Below are positions 10,696-21,489 of a stretch of DNA of 28,500 nt, piece by piece. The stretch spans positions 1 through 28,500 of the forward strand of contig JADRCO010000671.1 of NCBI GenBank assembly GCA_021464525.1. The letters are read 5' to 3'. A model generated the notes under the pieces. The model ran no database searches and was not told where the DNA came from. It saw only the letters and a program-made list of their open reading frames with translations. Position 1 is the first letter of the stretch. The number at the start of each line of letters is the position of its first letter. Origin of the DNA: Rhizophagus sp. LPA8_4_AMF. Taxonomy: Eukaryota; Glomeromycota; Glomeromycetes; Glomerales; Glomeraceae. The position numbers and the translations under genes were made by a program.

Positions 10696-12324
10696 ATGGA
10701 TGAAATAATCAATAAATCAAATCAGGCTAATGTTATTTACGGGGCAGGTAAATTTGTATTACGAAAAAAAAAAAAAAAATATTTTATTTAAAAATAATAT
10801 ACTTTTTTTTTTTAATCATGAAAATAAAATAAATATTCTGTAAAGATTCTTCCTTTTCAAGTATGAAAAATACGCAAGTTAATGATGATGATGATGATAT
10901 TGAATGGGTTATCCGTGACCCTAGTCCTACACCATGTAAGATTTACGAGTAATTGAGTATAATCATGTATACTGTAATATATAAATAACTTTTAATATTA
11001 TAAAAGGTCAATCACCGCAACTTTCTAAACTTGTGAACAAATATGCGGATGATGATTATATACGTGCACAATTGAGAAGGATCAAATTTTTTGGTTCAAA
11101 ATTTCGTTTTTCTCCAGAAATACTTGCAGATGATACGAATCAAATGGCTCTTATTTTTAATCCAATTACATTAAGATTTTCTATTTGTTATGATGAAATG
11201 AAATATGAAGTATTGATACCATATCATCAACTTTTGGGATGTACTATTAAAGATGAAAAAATGATGGAGATTAGGGTTAAACGTGAATGCATGAAAATTG
11301 TAAGTTTTTTTTTTTTTTATCCATCATATATATTTTCAAAAAAAAAAAAATTCTTATTTTTTTTTTTAGTTTTTTTTTCATCCAGAAGGTTTTCCTTATG
11401 TATCTTCACCTATAAAATTAGATGAAGATCCGACCAAAGGGAAATTCGCTTTTTGTGAGAGAATGGTTGTAAAAGCTTTGCATGCTTCTGATTTTGGATT
11501 TTTGAAAAAGATTAAATTTGAAATGAGACAGATTGAAAATGCATCAAGATTAAAAAGAATTCAAAATATGGTAATTCATAATAAGAAATATATTTTTTTT
11601 TAATTTTGAAATTTATAGATTCATGAAATTTCGAATTTTAATCTCGCATTTTCTAAAAAAAAAAAAAAAAATTATATCAGAAATTGTCCACTGAAGAAAC
11701 TAGTTCTTGCACGACTGTTACTCAAATAAATCGTAAAGTTACTACTTCGGTCTTCCACAAGATCAAGACAAAAAACAATTCAAACTTTAATAAAAGCAAT
11801 AAATTCGATCATGGATGTGAAATTAATTTAGATTGGAATTCGCAAAATCATCGACAAAAACATGTGAATGGTCAACGACATCAAAAGAGCAAAGTTCAGC
11901 ATAATAAATATATTTCTAATAATAGAATGAATCATTCTAATGAAAAAAACTTACTCTATGAAAATGATAATATTTATAAGAAACCAAAAGAACCGGAGAA
12001 GGTAATTTATACTTTATACACATTTATATTGTATTTAATAAATTTTATAAATTTTAACAATTATTTTTTTAAAAGTTATATATTACGGTTACTTTCCCAA
12101 CGCGAAAATATGTCATGTTTTATCCAATTGATGGTTCATTATATTATCTTCAAATGCAACTTAAAAATCGATTCGAAAAAAGACATGAATGGCGTTTTCT
12201 CTGGTATAAATCAAGCAATGGTTATTGGGATAAATTAATTAATGAGAAGGATTGGCAATTTGCTATAAATGAAAGATTGATTGAAAAAGGTTTTATTAGG
12301 ATTGAGATTTATATGAAGCCATAA
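10696..12324 (+). CDS. PB1-like domain protein, paralogue A (401 aa)
   Basis: Six exons join in frame: 10696-10747, 10846-10935, 11007-11299, 11370-11570, 11681-12001, 12076-12324. The N-terminus has an Asp run and IEWV. Residues about 60-145 form a strand-rich segment (MALIFNPITLRFSICYDEMK and following) that runs into FFFHPEGFPYVSS. Residues 213-319 are a low-complexity Asn/His/Lys/Gln linker. Residues 320-401 look like a PB1 fold: LYITVTFP, KYVMFYP, a helix LQMQLKNRF, FLWYK, an OPCA-like acidic loop NGYWDKLINEKDW, and a final strand FIRIEIYM. PB1 domains mediate head-to-tail protein pairing. The paralogue at 12949-14294 shares the order and three intron positions. It also suggests an alternative start at the ATG at 10862 in exon 2, because its own start lies at the equivalent place. 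Exon 4's acceptor follows a T-tract, so its exact position is less sure. Function unknown. Confidence 0.68.
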
Positions 12325-12948
12325 TTTCATTTTTGTGATTTTTTTATGATTAAATATTTTTTGAATTAAGTAGAAAGGTTTAAATGAGTTGTGTAAATAA
12401 TATGCTTTAAAAGATTTAGCATAAAAGAACGATTATTTGCCCTTCAATTCTTTTACATTCAAGCAAAATAAAACATTTCCTAAATACTTGAAATAGATTT
12501 TATAATTGTAATGAGATAACAGATGATGAATAAATTTGTCACTATAAATGATCATACTTTTTTTTCCTATCATGAACTTTCAATAATCTAAGCCCACCAA
12601 ACTTTTATGATCTACTTTCTTGATTATTTTAAGTACCTTCAGCCAATAGTTTATAAGTTTCCGCCACAAGAATATCAAAAAATCTGACTGATCCGAAATG
12701 TATTATAGGTAATTCTGAAAAAAAAAGAGCATCCTTGTGTTACGACATAATTTTTGAATTATTACCATAATTACCATAATTACGCTTAACCAAAATTAAT
12801 TAGCTGATTAATACAAATAATCTCTTTTTTTTAATTTGTTTGTTAAAAAAAAAATTTTTTGTTTTATCGTAAAAAAATAGATAATTACAAGAGATTTTTT
12901 TTTTTTTTTTGAATTAATATACATTTACTCTCTATAAAAAGTATTTGA
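12325..12948. other. Convergent intergenic region between the two PB1-like genes
   Basis: Contains the 3' regions of both tail-to-tail paralogues. It is AT-rich with poly(A)/poly(T) runs near 12825-12855 and 12895-12910, and has a tandem ATTACCATA at 12761-12778. No inverted-repeat boundary of the duplication is visible and no gene seen. Confidence 0.5.
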
Positions 12949-14294
12949 TTATCTCATAAAAATCTCAATTCTAGGAACAGGTTTACTCATAACCTGCTTT
13001 TTTACGGACGCCCAGACATCTTCATTGTTTAGAGTATTCCAACCTCCAGTCTTAATATTTTTGTACCACATTCTTTCCCATTTCCAACCAAATCTTTGTC
13101 TGATATGAAATTGGAAGTGATTGAAAATTCCATCAGATGGATAGATAATGGCACGTTTTTGGGTAGGATATATACAAGTGATATATAACTGCAAAATTAA
13201 ACAAAAAAAATTTAGATACTTGAACAATTTGATATTATTAGATTACATTATTAAATATTCTACCTCTCGTTTCTTCATTGCATTGTCATAGTTAATAGGC
13301 AGTATATCAAGTGAATCATCTGATTTTGCATAACCTCTTGGAGGACTATTTTGTACCCTAGTAATTGGAGGTACTCTGTTCCTACTATTCCTACTATCCC
13401 TACTGTCCCTTTTGTCTCTATTGTCTCTATTGTCTCTATTAAAAGGTCTTGAATTATACATAAAATCATTATGTCTCATTCTTCGAGAGTCACCCTTTCA
13501 AAATAAATACAAATATTATATATGAATAAATATGTAAAATATGTAAAATATAAAAAGTTTACATAATAAAAAATTATTTACTTGATAATTGATCTTTGAT
13601 CTATTGATCATTGCTCTGATCCATCCATCTATTAATTCAAAATCATTTCGTTCGATAGGAATACTCGATTTAAAGTTAATACAGGTTACACCGTTTAATT
13701 TTCCACCAGTTGGATCAGTATCCCTCGGGACACAATTACTTCTGAACGAAAAACCCTTTGGATGATAGTAATACTAATATTTATTTAGAGGTTAGTATTA
13801 ATATTTTTTTAAAAAAAATTGAATAGAATGAAAAAATAAATAAATATATATAAAAATAATTACAAATTTACTAAAGCGGGGCTTAAGTCTAAAGATTATA
13901 GAATTATCCCGGGTAATTCTATGTGACTCAACATCTTTTATTCCAAATGATACTTCATCCTTCATATTATTTAGAAAAATCGAAACTTCTGTTTTGTCAT
14001 CCAAAAACAACGCCAAATCCTCTTCAGCGGAAGCATTAATACATTGGCTTGTTGAACTGTTGAAATGGATTTGTTTTAAAGGGATTTCTAAAGAATTTGT
14101 ATGTCTTACAATTTTGCGTGAACTTTTCGGAGAAGAACCTTTGGTTTATAACACATATATATATATAACTTTGTCCCTTGATTTATTTTATACATTTTTT
14201 TTGAGTATTTAACTCAAAAAAGAAAAAAAATAACAAAAATACCAGAAACCCATTCTATTTGGTCTTCCTCGAAATTATCCTCGTTACCCATCAT
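12949..14294 (-). CDS. PB1-like domain protein, paralogue B (329 aa)
   Basis: Five minus-strand exons join in frame: 14243-14294, 13864-14138, 13582-13773, 13264-13494, 12949-13187 (the last ends at its boundary with LYITC). The acceptor lies at the CAG at 13189-13191. The order matches paralogue A: EEDQIEWV near the start, a strand-rich segment (LALFLDDKTEVSIFLNNMKD and following) ending LKPRFSKF, and YYYHPKGFSFRSN directly after a phase-0 intron. A linker with a 9-base tandem repeat encoding NRD/SRD/SRN follows, then a PB1-like C-terminus from about residue 250 with LYITCIYP, RAIIYP, FHIRQRFG, MWYKNIKTGGWNTLNNEDVW and PRIEIFM. It is shorter than A because of the linker. The start is the first of two adjacent ATGs. 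Its biochemical role is not known. Exon borders were placed by eye but agree between the two paralogues. Confidence 0.67.
13378..13440 (-). repeat. Seven 9-bp coding tandem units (NRD/SRD type)
   Basis: On the minus strand the unit AATAGAGAC occurs three times exactly, followed by four diverged units. Together they encode NRD, NRD, NRD, KRD, SRD, SRN and SRN inside the linker of PB1-like paralogue B. The linker of paralogue A has no such repeat, so the tract arose after the duplication and is likely length-polymorphic. Confidence 0.85.
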
Positions 14295-14613
14295 TGTAAG
14301 AACTTAAAAATAAATTAAAAGTCAAAAAAAAAAGGTGACTAAGTGTTGGTAAGTTATCGAAGAAAAAACAAGAATTCGTGTTTTTGGTAAATTAACCTCA
14401 GCCGATCTGCATGATAAATACTAATTACGTTATTTGTGTTCGCTCAGCAATATTATTAGCCTTATTTATCTAATGAAAAATTTATTTATTCAAGTTGCAC
14501 ATTTAGACACGTTGAATATACAAATTCAAGTTGACAAATTAAAATAAATTATTTTAAGTCATTGAAAATTTTAAATTTTAAATTAAATAGGTATCGATAA
14601 GTATTATATACTT
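14295..14613. other. Short intergenic region upstream of paralogue B and downstream of DUS3
   Basis: About 320 bases between the start of PB1-like paralogue B and the end of DUS3, both on the minus strand. They must hold the promoter of the former and the 3' region of the latter. AT-rich, with no clear TATA octamer and no other feature. Confidence 0.5.
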
Positions 14614-17600
14614 TTAGCCTTCATATGAATTTGAAGCATGTTTTGGTACAAATACAAAACTATCAGGAGCAGGTCCTAATAACATTTCACTGAAAAAAAA
14701 AAACATATATGAACAATAAAGTTAATAAAATCTTAATGAAAAAAAGATTAAATCTTACCTAATTTTAACCCAATCTTTACTATTTGGACTTGCCATTAAT
14801 GTTTCTAATTCATCTCTACCTCGAAAAGCAGGTGGTCGCTCATTTATGCGCTGTGGCAATACTTCAAGCAATCCAACAGGAATATATCTAATAAATTTAA
14901 ATAATGATTCAAATAAATAAATAAATAAAGAATAATCATGAATAAGTTAATCAAATCGAGTTAAAAATTTACCTATATAAAAAACTCATCCATTCACATA
15001 AAAATCTTCTAGTTTGGTTTATACCCTATGAAATTAAGGAACTAATAAATAATCTAAACTTAAACTAGTAAGTAATTGAAAATAGTTTAAATATTTCAAC
15101 TAACGATTGTATCAGAGCCCCAATGTTCCATTCCATAATCACAAAACTTTTTTAGTATATCAAACCTTTCTTTTGATGAAATATCATAATGTCGTTTAGA
15201 TTTGATTTCATCAAAAATCCAAGGTTTAATCTAATGTAATTAAATAATAATTAATAACGATAATTTACGATAATTTACAAGTTTAAAGACAAAAAAATAA
15301 TAGTACCAAAGCTCCACGTCCGATCATGACTCCATCAACATGATCGTTTTCAATGTGATGATAATAATCTTCATATCCCAACACATCTCCATTGCCTATT
15401 ATAATATTATTGAAATTTCAATATATTTATACAAAAAAAAAGACTAAAAATAAATTGGTCAAATTAGATTACCAAAGAAACTCATTCCATTCGTTTTGAA
15501 TGAGACTTCAGAAATATATTTCCAATCGGCAAGTTTTGTGTATCTTTGTTGACGTGAACGACCATGTAGCTATACATTTAAGGTAACAATTCTTTAAATA
15601 AACATTTGGATGGCGTAATTAAATAACTGTATAGTGGATTATAACAAACCGTGGCCAATTCAACTCCCTATAATTAAAAGTCATCAATATATAATAATAA
15701 ATAATTATGCAATAAATAGTTATAAATTATGATATATAAATACCCAATTCTGAAATTTAGGAATTAATTTAGCAGCAAGTGGCATATTATCTAAAATTCC
15801 TGTGCGCAATTTCACTGTTACAGGAATATCCATAACCTAATCATAATGTAATGTGAGAAGAGGAAATTAACAACTAATTATATAATAAAAAAAATATTGA
15901 AAGAAGATTTTAAACAGTAATTCATTTACCTTATTCATTCCCTTAAGAATTTTCCCCAATCTACCATCATGCATTAATAGTTTACTTCCGCCTCCCTACA
16001 TATATATTAAAATATCAGTCCATTCTTCAAACAAAATTTCACCTTATCTATCCAATTTCTAACCTTATTAAAGACCAGATCTATAGGACAGCCCAAATTT
16101 ACATCAATAAAATCAGCTTCAATTTCATTGTTTAACATCTCAGTGCATTTTACAAGATGTTCAGCTTTTGCACCACAAATTTGTACACCAAAACAATCTT
16201 CACTAATATGCCTCTTCAATAAAGCCCATTCGCTTTGTTGTCCTTGTAATAAATTTGTTGCCATTGCCATTTCACCACAAGTTATATCAGCTCCAAATTC
16301 CTTACAAATGCGCCGGAAAGGTAAATTTCCAACTGTGGTAAGAGGGGCTAGATATAACTTATTCTTAAATGTCATCTTTTTTGATAAAATAAATAAATCA
16401 ATAAATGATTATGATAATCTTAATAATCTTGTAGATACATAAAAAAAAATAGTAAAGATAAAATAAAGTAATAGATTACCTTTTTCTTTTCACGAGTGCG
16501 CAATGGCACATCTGGAGTATCTATAAATTCTTCTATATTAACATCATCTCTTGATTTTAATTCTATTTCTTCAAGTTTTCCTTTTTCCTTGTCCTTTAAA
16601 TCACCATTTTCTAATTTTATCCTTTTCATTGCATTTGTACTTTCAGTATCTGAACCAAAACTTTCATCAGATTTCTCCTCATCTTTTAATGTAAAATCTT
16701 TCAAATCATTAACTTTTACTTCATTTGTATCTAGTTGCTCTGATAATTCTACATTAGTACCGGCATCGTCCTTGCTCTCTTCTGATGGTTTGTTAAGTTT
16801 ATTATCAGAATTTGATTTTGCTAATCTATTAGCATTCTCTAACTCTCTTTGTTTTTCAATTTCCTGCTGCATCTCTGCAAGATATGCATCAGCATTAGGA
16901 AATTTATACTGTATTAACAAAAAAGTTAGTGAATATAAAAATAAAGATGGTTACGAATGAGATAATAAATATTATTAAATACCGAATGTGTCCTGAGTTG
17001 TTTTTGGACTTGAATAGATTGATTGTTTTTTTCCTCAACAAATATTCCAGAAGATGCAAGCTAAAAAAGCATATTTTTTAAGTACTAGCCTAATCCTATA
17101 CCTTATTATCATGATGATTTAAATTAAGATCTTACTTCTTCATTCACAATTAATTTGCCATCAGGTGACAAATGAGCCTTTAAATAACGACATCTATATC
17201 CAAATCGGCATCTTTAAACAATATTAAATGATATTAGCATGGATCAAATAATACTTTATAATAAATTTGATAATTTTAACTATAATACATACTTTCCAAA
17301 TTTCTCAAAGTTAGGACATCTATCACTCAAATCCTCACCCTTGACTTTTAAATATGCTTGTAAATCATGACTGTATTTACAACTAAAAAAAAGGTGATAT
17401 ATGTTAAAGATATTTTTGAATGATAATTTTTTACAATTATCTGAACTTACAATTCATTGTCACATTGTTCACCCAAAGAAATTTTATGGCACAACTACAA
17501 AACATAAAATAAGAGATTATAAGTACAAACAAAATAACATTAAAATATTTGAAAATACTAACGCGAATTGGCTCTGCAAACGTATTTTTTGCTTGTTCTT

Positions 17601-17948
17601 TATTTCGTCCTCTTTTCCTTGTAACCCGAGGTTTCTTTTTTGATGGCTCCTATAGTAAATATAGAAGTTTAATAATGAATTTCACTAAAAAAATTTGAAA
17701 GTTAAATCATTGTTATTTCTTACTTTATTTTTAGAATCATCGCCCGCTCCTTCGTCACCAAAAACAGACTCACCATTTTCTTGTGTATTTTGTTTATTGA
17801 TAATAAATCTATTTGAGTTATGTTAGTTAATGGTGTTAATGGTGTTTTTACATTTAAAGACAAAATTTTTACAAAGTAAATCTGACAAATACTCTGCTTT
17901 AACTGGAGCTATACCACGTCTTTTTGAAGGATTATTGACAACTTCCAT
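14614..17948 (-). CDS. DUS3: tRNA-dihydrouridine(47) synthase, Dus3 type
   Basis: Flavoenzyme that reduces uridine 47 in the variable loop of tRNA to dihydrouridine with NADPH. Eighteen exons: 17887-17948, 17724-17808, 17563-17649, 17451-17494, 17293-17382, 17136-17211, 16983-17060, 16480-16908, 16064-16375, 15930-15995, 15744-15836, 15650-15667, 15473-15569, 15307-15395, 15105-15230, 14973-15025, 14759-14887, 14614-14689. They give 669 residues, like yeast Dus3 (668). [11 protein letters not shown] opens the protein as in homologues. Two CCCH zinc fingers follow (C80, C89, C94, H98; C115, C124, C130, H136), then an acidic Lys/Glu linker (about 175-317). The catalytic TIM barrel starts at [18 protein letters not shown], with the active-site Cys413 in [15 protein letters not shown] and LHGRSRQQR, and a helical tail [15 protein letters not shown]. 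Exon 12 is only 18 bases. The donor of intron 1 (GTCAGA) is non-ideal but is the one that keeps frame. TATAAAAT on the minus strand near 18067-18074 may be its TATA box. Confidence 0.94.
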
Positions 17949-18152
17949 TTCAATTTGACAGCCTAATTTGATTAATAAATTAATTTATTGATTTGAATTG
18001 TAGCTTGTAGCAATGATATTTGCTTCAAATTCAAATTCAAAAAAAAAAAAACGATCGGCATGCGTCATTTTATAAACACCTCAGATGCCCTAGATCGGCG
18101 TTCCGGATGTACCCGGTAACGTATTTTCCGATATAATCAGAATTTAGAAAAG

Positions 18153-18305
18153 ATGAAAAGTTCAGGTTATTTACAATGTTGGAATAATATAAAAAACGAT
18201 CCATTCGACCATGGAGCCATAGCAGGATCGAGCCCTGGAGCCGCAGCAGGATCAGCTACAGCAAGAGATCCACGGCAAGTTCGATCAAAAAAGTCCGAGC
18301 CATGA
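18153..18305 (+). CDS. Small Ala/Gly-rich ORF (50 aa), doubtful
   Basis: ATG at 18153 to TGA at 18303-18305. The segment 18205-18300 is far richer in G+C than its surroundings and codes for GAIAGSSPGAAAGSATARDP, basic at its end (RQVRSKKSEP). Part of it is a tandem duplication of GGAGCC-AGCAGGATC. There is no signal peptide. It lies head-to-head with DUS3, about 200 bases from its start. It could be a tiny gene, an exon of a longer one, or an inserted fragment. The composition is the only evidence. Confidence 0.2.
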   Translation: MKSSGYLQCWNNIKNDPFDHGAIAGSSPGAAAGSATARDPRQVRSKKSEP

Positions 18306-19047
18306 ATCAAGATCGAAATGGCAAAAATACACATGAATCAAGTTTAAAAAACTATAGCGGGATGAAATTTATAATTACAGTAATTATAGTATTTAATTAG
18401 TAATCCGTTTAAGTAAAACCGGAGGAAACTGAATCTGGTTTTATAGTAAAAAGATTCTTTATTTCATATAAAATATTTTTTATTCTTTTACTTGTCTATA
18501 AGGGAAAGGTTGATTCCAGGAGTTTCGAAAAAGCTATAGCAAATACTAGAATATATAACTGGTTTATAACTAAACTTCGTTTGATATAATATACCGGTAA
18601 CAAAATTTATAATAAAGTCGATATATAGTAATAAAATTAATTATAGATAGTTTTCCCCAGTTTTTAATATGATCAGACTTTAGTTTCTTATCAATCACGA
18701 ACTAATTTTTAAATAAATTAATCCATTTACAAATGTAATAATACAGATAATTTCCGCAATGGAAGAGTTCAAGAAATAAGATTGATCTATTAGCAAATTA
18801 ATTGTTTGTTTTTATGTGAAGTACTTAGCATTATTTTACTAATAACCAAATTGGTTTATATCTACCTTATAATTGTAGTTCAGAGACGCGGTAAGATTGA
18901 TTATGGTCCTTGATTCGCTATCAAAGAGAATTTAAAACAGAATGATAGTTTCTATAGAAATTTTAACTTCAACACTCTAAAATAGTTAATAATAACGGTT
19001 ATATCCCTGGGAGCCTTACTTGATCATGATTCATGATAAATTAATCA

Positions 19048-19140
19048 ATTTTGCTCATATTCGGCATGTTACATCATTTATTGCCGGATACCATTTATTT
19101 CTGACAATAAATGACGTAACATGCCAGATATGAACAAAAT
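19048..19140. repeat. 36-bp inverted repeat with 21-bp spacer
   Basis: The arms at 19048-19083 and 19105-19140 are reverse complements at 32 of 36 positions. They would make a long stem with a 21-base loop. No target-site duplication is evident directly at the ends. It may be a decayed MITE or foldback element, or a source of a hairpin RNA. Confidence 0.75.
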
Positions 19141-19751
19141 ATGATCTTTACCTATATGGGATACCGGATATAAATGAAGAATAATATATGGTTTTTTTGT
19201 GATAAATTTATAAATGAAAATATATGAAATTAATAATACACAATTGAGCATAATCCATATAATCTAATTATTCTTGGCATGGAAGAAATAGTCGATCTGC
19301 TTAGTTTTTATTAATTTAGAAATTTTGTATATATTTTTTTCTTTATCGCCGTTTTAATGAATTTTGCGAAAAACCGAGATTAGAGTAAGATTTAAAATGA
19401 GGTTTTTCAAACTGAAACTCCCCCAAAATTCAATTTTTGAAGAAATTTGCTTATTAAAAACATTAATTTATAATAATAAAATATTAAGAAATAGGAGTAT
19501 AAGTAAACTTTACTTAAAAATTGGATTACATCCTTCTTTTCTATATAAAGACACTGGGAAATCTCGGGTTTTTGCAAAATTTTAAATTTTTTTATTTTTT
19601 TGCGTACATCATTTTGAAATGGAAATGTTACTTTGTATATCTATGTCATTCGAGTATTCGATTTAACTTCACCAATCTAAAAATTCATCCTGAAAATTTA
19701 CAATATATTTACAATATACCAGATACTGTCGAATTGATTAATAAAAAGGTA

Positions 19752-19773
19752 ATATACTGTATGTACAGTATAT
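19752..19773. repeat. 22-bp near-perfect palindrome
   Basis: Ten-base arms, ATATACTGTA and its complement TACAGTATAT, are separated by TG. It could be a protein-binding palindrome or chance. No gene is near. Confidence 0.5.
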
Positions 19774-20065
19774 GCAGTGCAGTGAAAATAGAGAAAAGGG
19801 TTTATTGAGATTACGTTGATTTGTAATTTAATGTGACATTGACAATTGGTTCAATTCAAGTGTAATAATTGTTTACTTTTGGATTATATATCGTGTAAAC
19901 CATTTATGTTCGAGCACATATTTTCAACAGAATTTATTAATAGGTTTTCCGGTATAGATCATGTTGATTCGTTCTGTCTAAACCTTTTAGAATATGTCGT
20001 ATGATACATTCAACTGCAATTTAGTCACTTCATTCTCAGAAAGAATAAATAAAAAAAGAAAAAGT

Positions 20066-20099
20066 AATTCCAGCATTTATTTGAAAAAAAGCTGGAATT
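20066..20099. repeat. Hairpin with 9-bp perfect arms
   Basis: AATTCCAGC (20066-20074) is matched by GCTGGAATT (20091-20099) across a 16-base A/T-rich loop. No associated gene. Confidence 0.55.
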
Positions 20100-20246
20100 C
20101 TAGACAATGCTAAATTGATATTCCCTGAGTAATTAATATATGTCAAATATGATTGGATGTTGATCGTATAAATATTTACAATCCGTTTAAGCTATATATT
20201 TAGCCAATCTTCGGATAATGCTATACCGGTGTAACATAAAATATTC

Positions 20247-20287
20247 GGCTCACTTTGATGATCGGAATGTCGATCATCAAGTGAGCC
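20247..20287. repeat. Long hairpin, 17-bp stem and 6-base loop
   Basis: The arms at 20247-20264 and 20271-20287 pair fully apart from one bulged base, around the loop GAATGT. After one mismatch three more pairs extend the stem. With G+C-rich arms in very AT-rich DNA, it is one of the strongest local structures in the window. Confidence 0.75.
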
Positions 20288-20460
20288 AAATCCGACCATA
20301 TGATTTACCTAACTTTTAAACTTGGCCTAAATTAAAACATTGTATATCCATCCATACAAATTCGGTACCACACCGAAGATCCGTTGTTTATCTAGCGTTA
20401 TAGTAAAAGTAAATCAATTTCCAAAAACGGATACTTGATTATGTATATGCGCTTTTTCCC

Positions 20461-20592
20461 CATCATATTAAGCACGCCATTGCTGTTATATATTTTTTTC
20501 TTGCGAACGCCACAGTTTCTATCATGTAATTTGATTAGGGAATTTTATTTTGCGCATCGTGTCATATAATACCATCATTATTAAGCACGCCA
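20461..20592. repeat. Direct repeat pair ATTAAGCACGCCA
   Basis: CATCATATTAAGCACGCCA (20461-20479) recurs at 20573-20592 with one inserted T, 112 bases apart. Each copy is followed at a short distance by CACAGTTT. This looks like an old tandem duplication or paired repeat ends. Confidence 0.55.
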
Positions 20593-21460
20593 GGCTGTGT
20601 CACAGTTTTTGTAAACTTTCTATATTACTTTATAGAGCATTCTATTTTAAAATTTAATTTTTTTATAATTAAAAACATATTTAATTTATCAATAAATAAA
20701 ATAAATCAATAAAACGAATAATTATCACTAACAAATCAAAGGTTTTGATCTAAAATCTCAAATAATAATAGAAATTATTGGTTTTGATAATAAACACTTT
20801 TGTTCACCTAATTTAAATAAAGATATTTGTTGTAATTATATCAACAAAGATAAAGAAATCATTAAAAAAAAAAAAAATTAAAAATTTTTACCTTGTTTCT
20901 CAGAAAGGGAAATATTACATTTTAAATTATATTTACTGATTTTAAACAGTTCTATCAATAACGATTTGACAGGGATTAATCAAGTCATTATGCGTAGAAA
21001 TTTCCGATAATTGTATTTAAGGCGTACATTATCTCGTATATAAACTTGCATAAAACCTGCATGTAAGAAGTAAGAGAAGGAAGTAAGAAGAAGTAGGAGG
21101 TAAAAAAGAGATTTTTAATTTTTTATTAAATGCATGATCTAACTGGAAAGAGGATTTGATATCAATTATTTTGTTCTTATTTTTTTTTCGTAATTCATAG
21201 AAAATAATATCCATGCATTAAACCAATTAATTTTAAGTTCGTTCTAAATTTAAAAACAAGCGAACATTATGCTTTGAATAGAACATAAGCATAAGTAAGA
21301 TTACCGCTAAAAAATCAAATCGCAATTACACTAGCTAATTTTTTATCGGTTATTTAACGAAATTTTGAACAGATGAAGAAGCATTTTTTTGACCAAAAAA
21401 GGAATTTATGCGTGCTTGTAAAAGATCTTATGTTGCACGATTTAAATAATGAATGAAAAA

Positions 21461-21489
21461 TTGATCGGATAATTATTTTAACCGATCAA
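21461..21489. repeat. Hairpin with 8-bp perfect arms
   Basis: TTGATCGG at 21461-21468 pairs with CCGATCAA at 21482-21489 across a 13-base loop. Confidence 0.5.

Noticed and set aside
13275-13469. Second minus-strand frame over the NRD repeat
   Set aside because: Tandem repeats keep several frames open; only the frame joining the PB1-like exon is supported.
16128-16442. 104-codon plus-strand frame
   Set aside because: Antisense of the conserved DUS3 catalytic exon.
16496-16960. 154-codon plus-strand frame, Ser/Phe-rich
   Set aside because: It is the mirror of the Lys/Glu/Asp-rich DUS3 linker exon, which is in frame with both flanking conserved parts.
17401-17643. 80-codon plus-strand frame
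   Set aside because: Overlaps DUS3 exons 3 and 4, including the first zinc finger, on the opposite strand.
19364-19808. Two overlapping plus-strand frames of 73 and 95 codons
   Set aside because: They have no signal, domain or promoter support; the longer is Tyr/Phe/Ile-rich as expected of AT-rich noncoding DNA. A gene remnant is not excluded.
20740-20880. Possible short coding vestige with two CC-containing segments
   Set aside because: About 45 codons with no start, between stops, in low-complexity sequence; not supportable.
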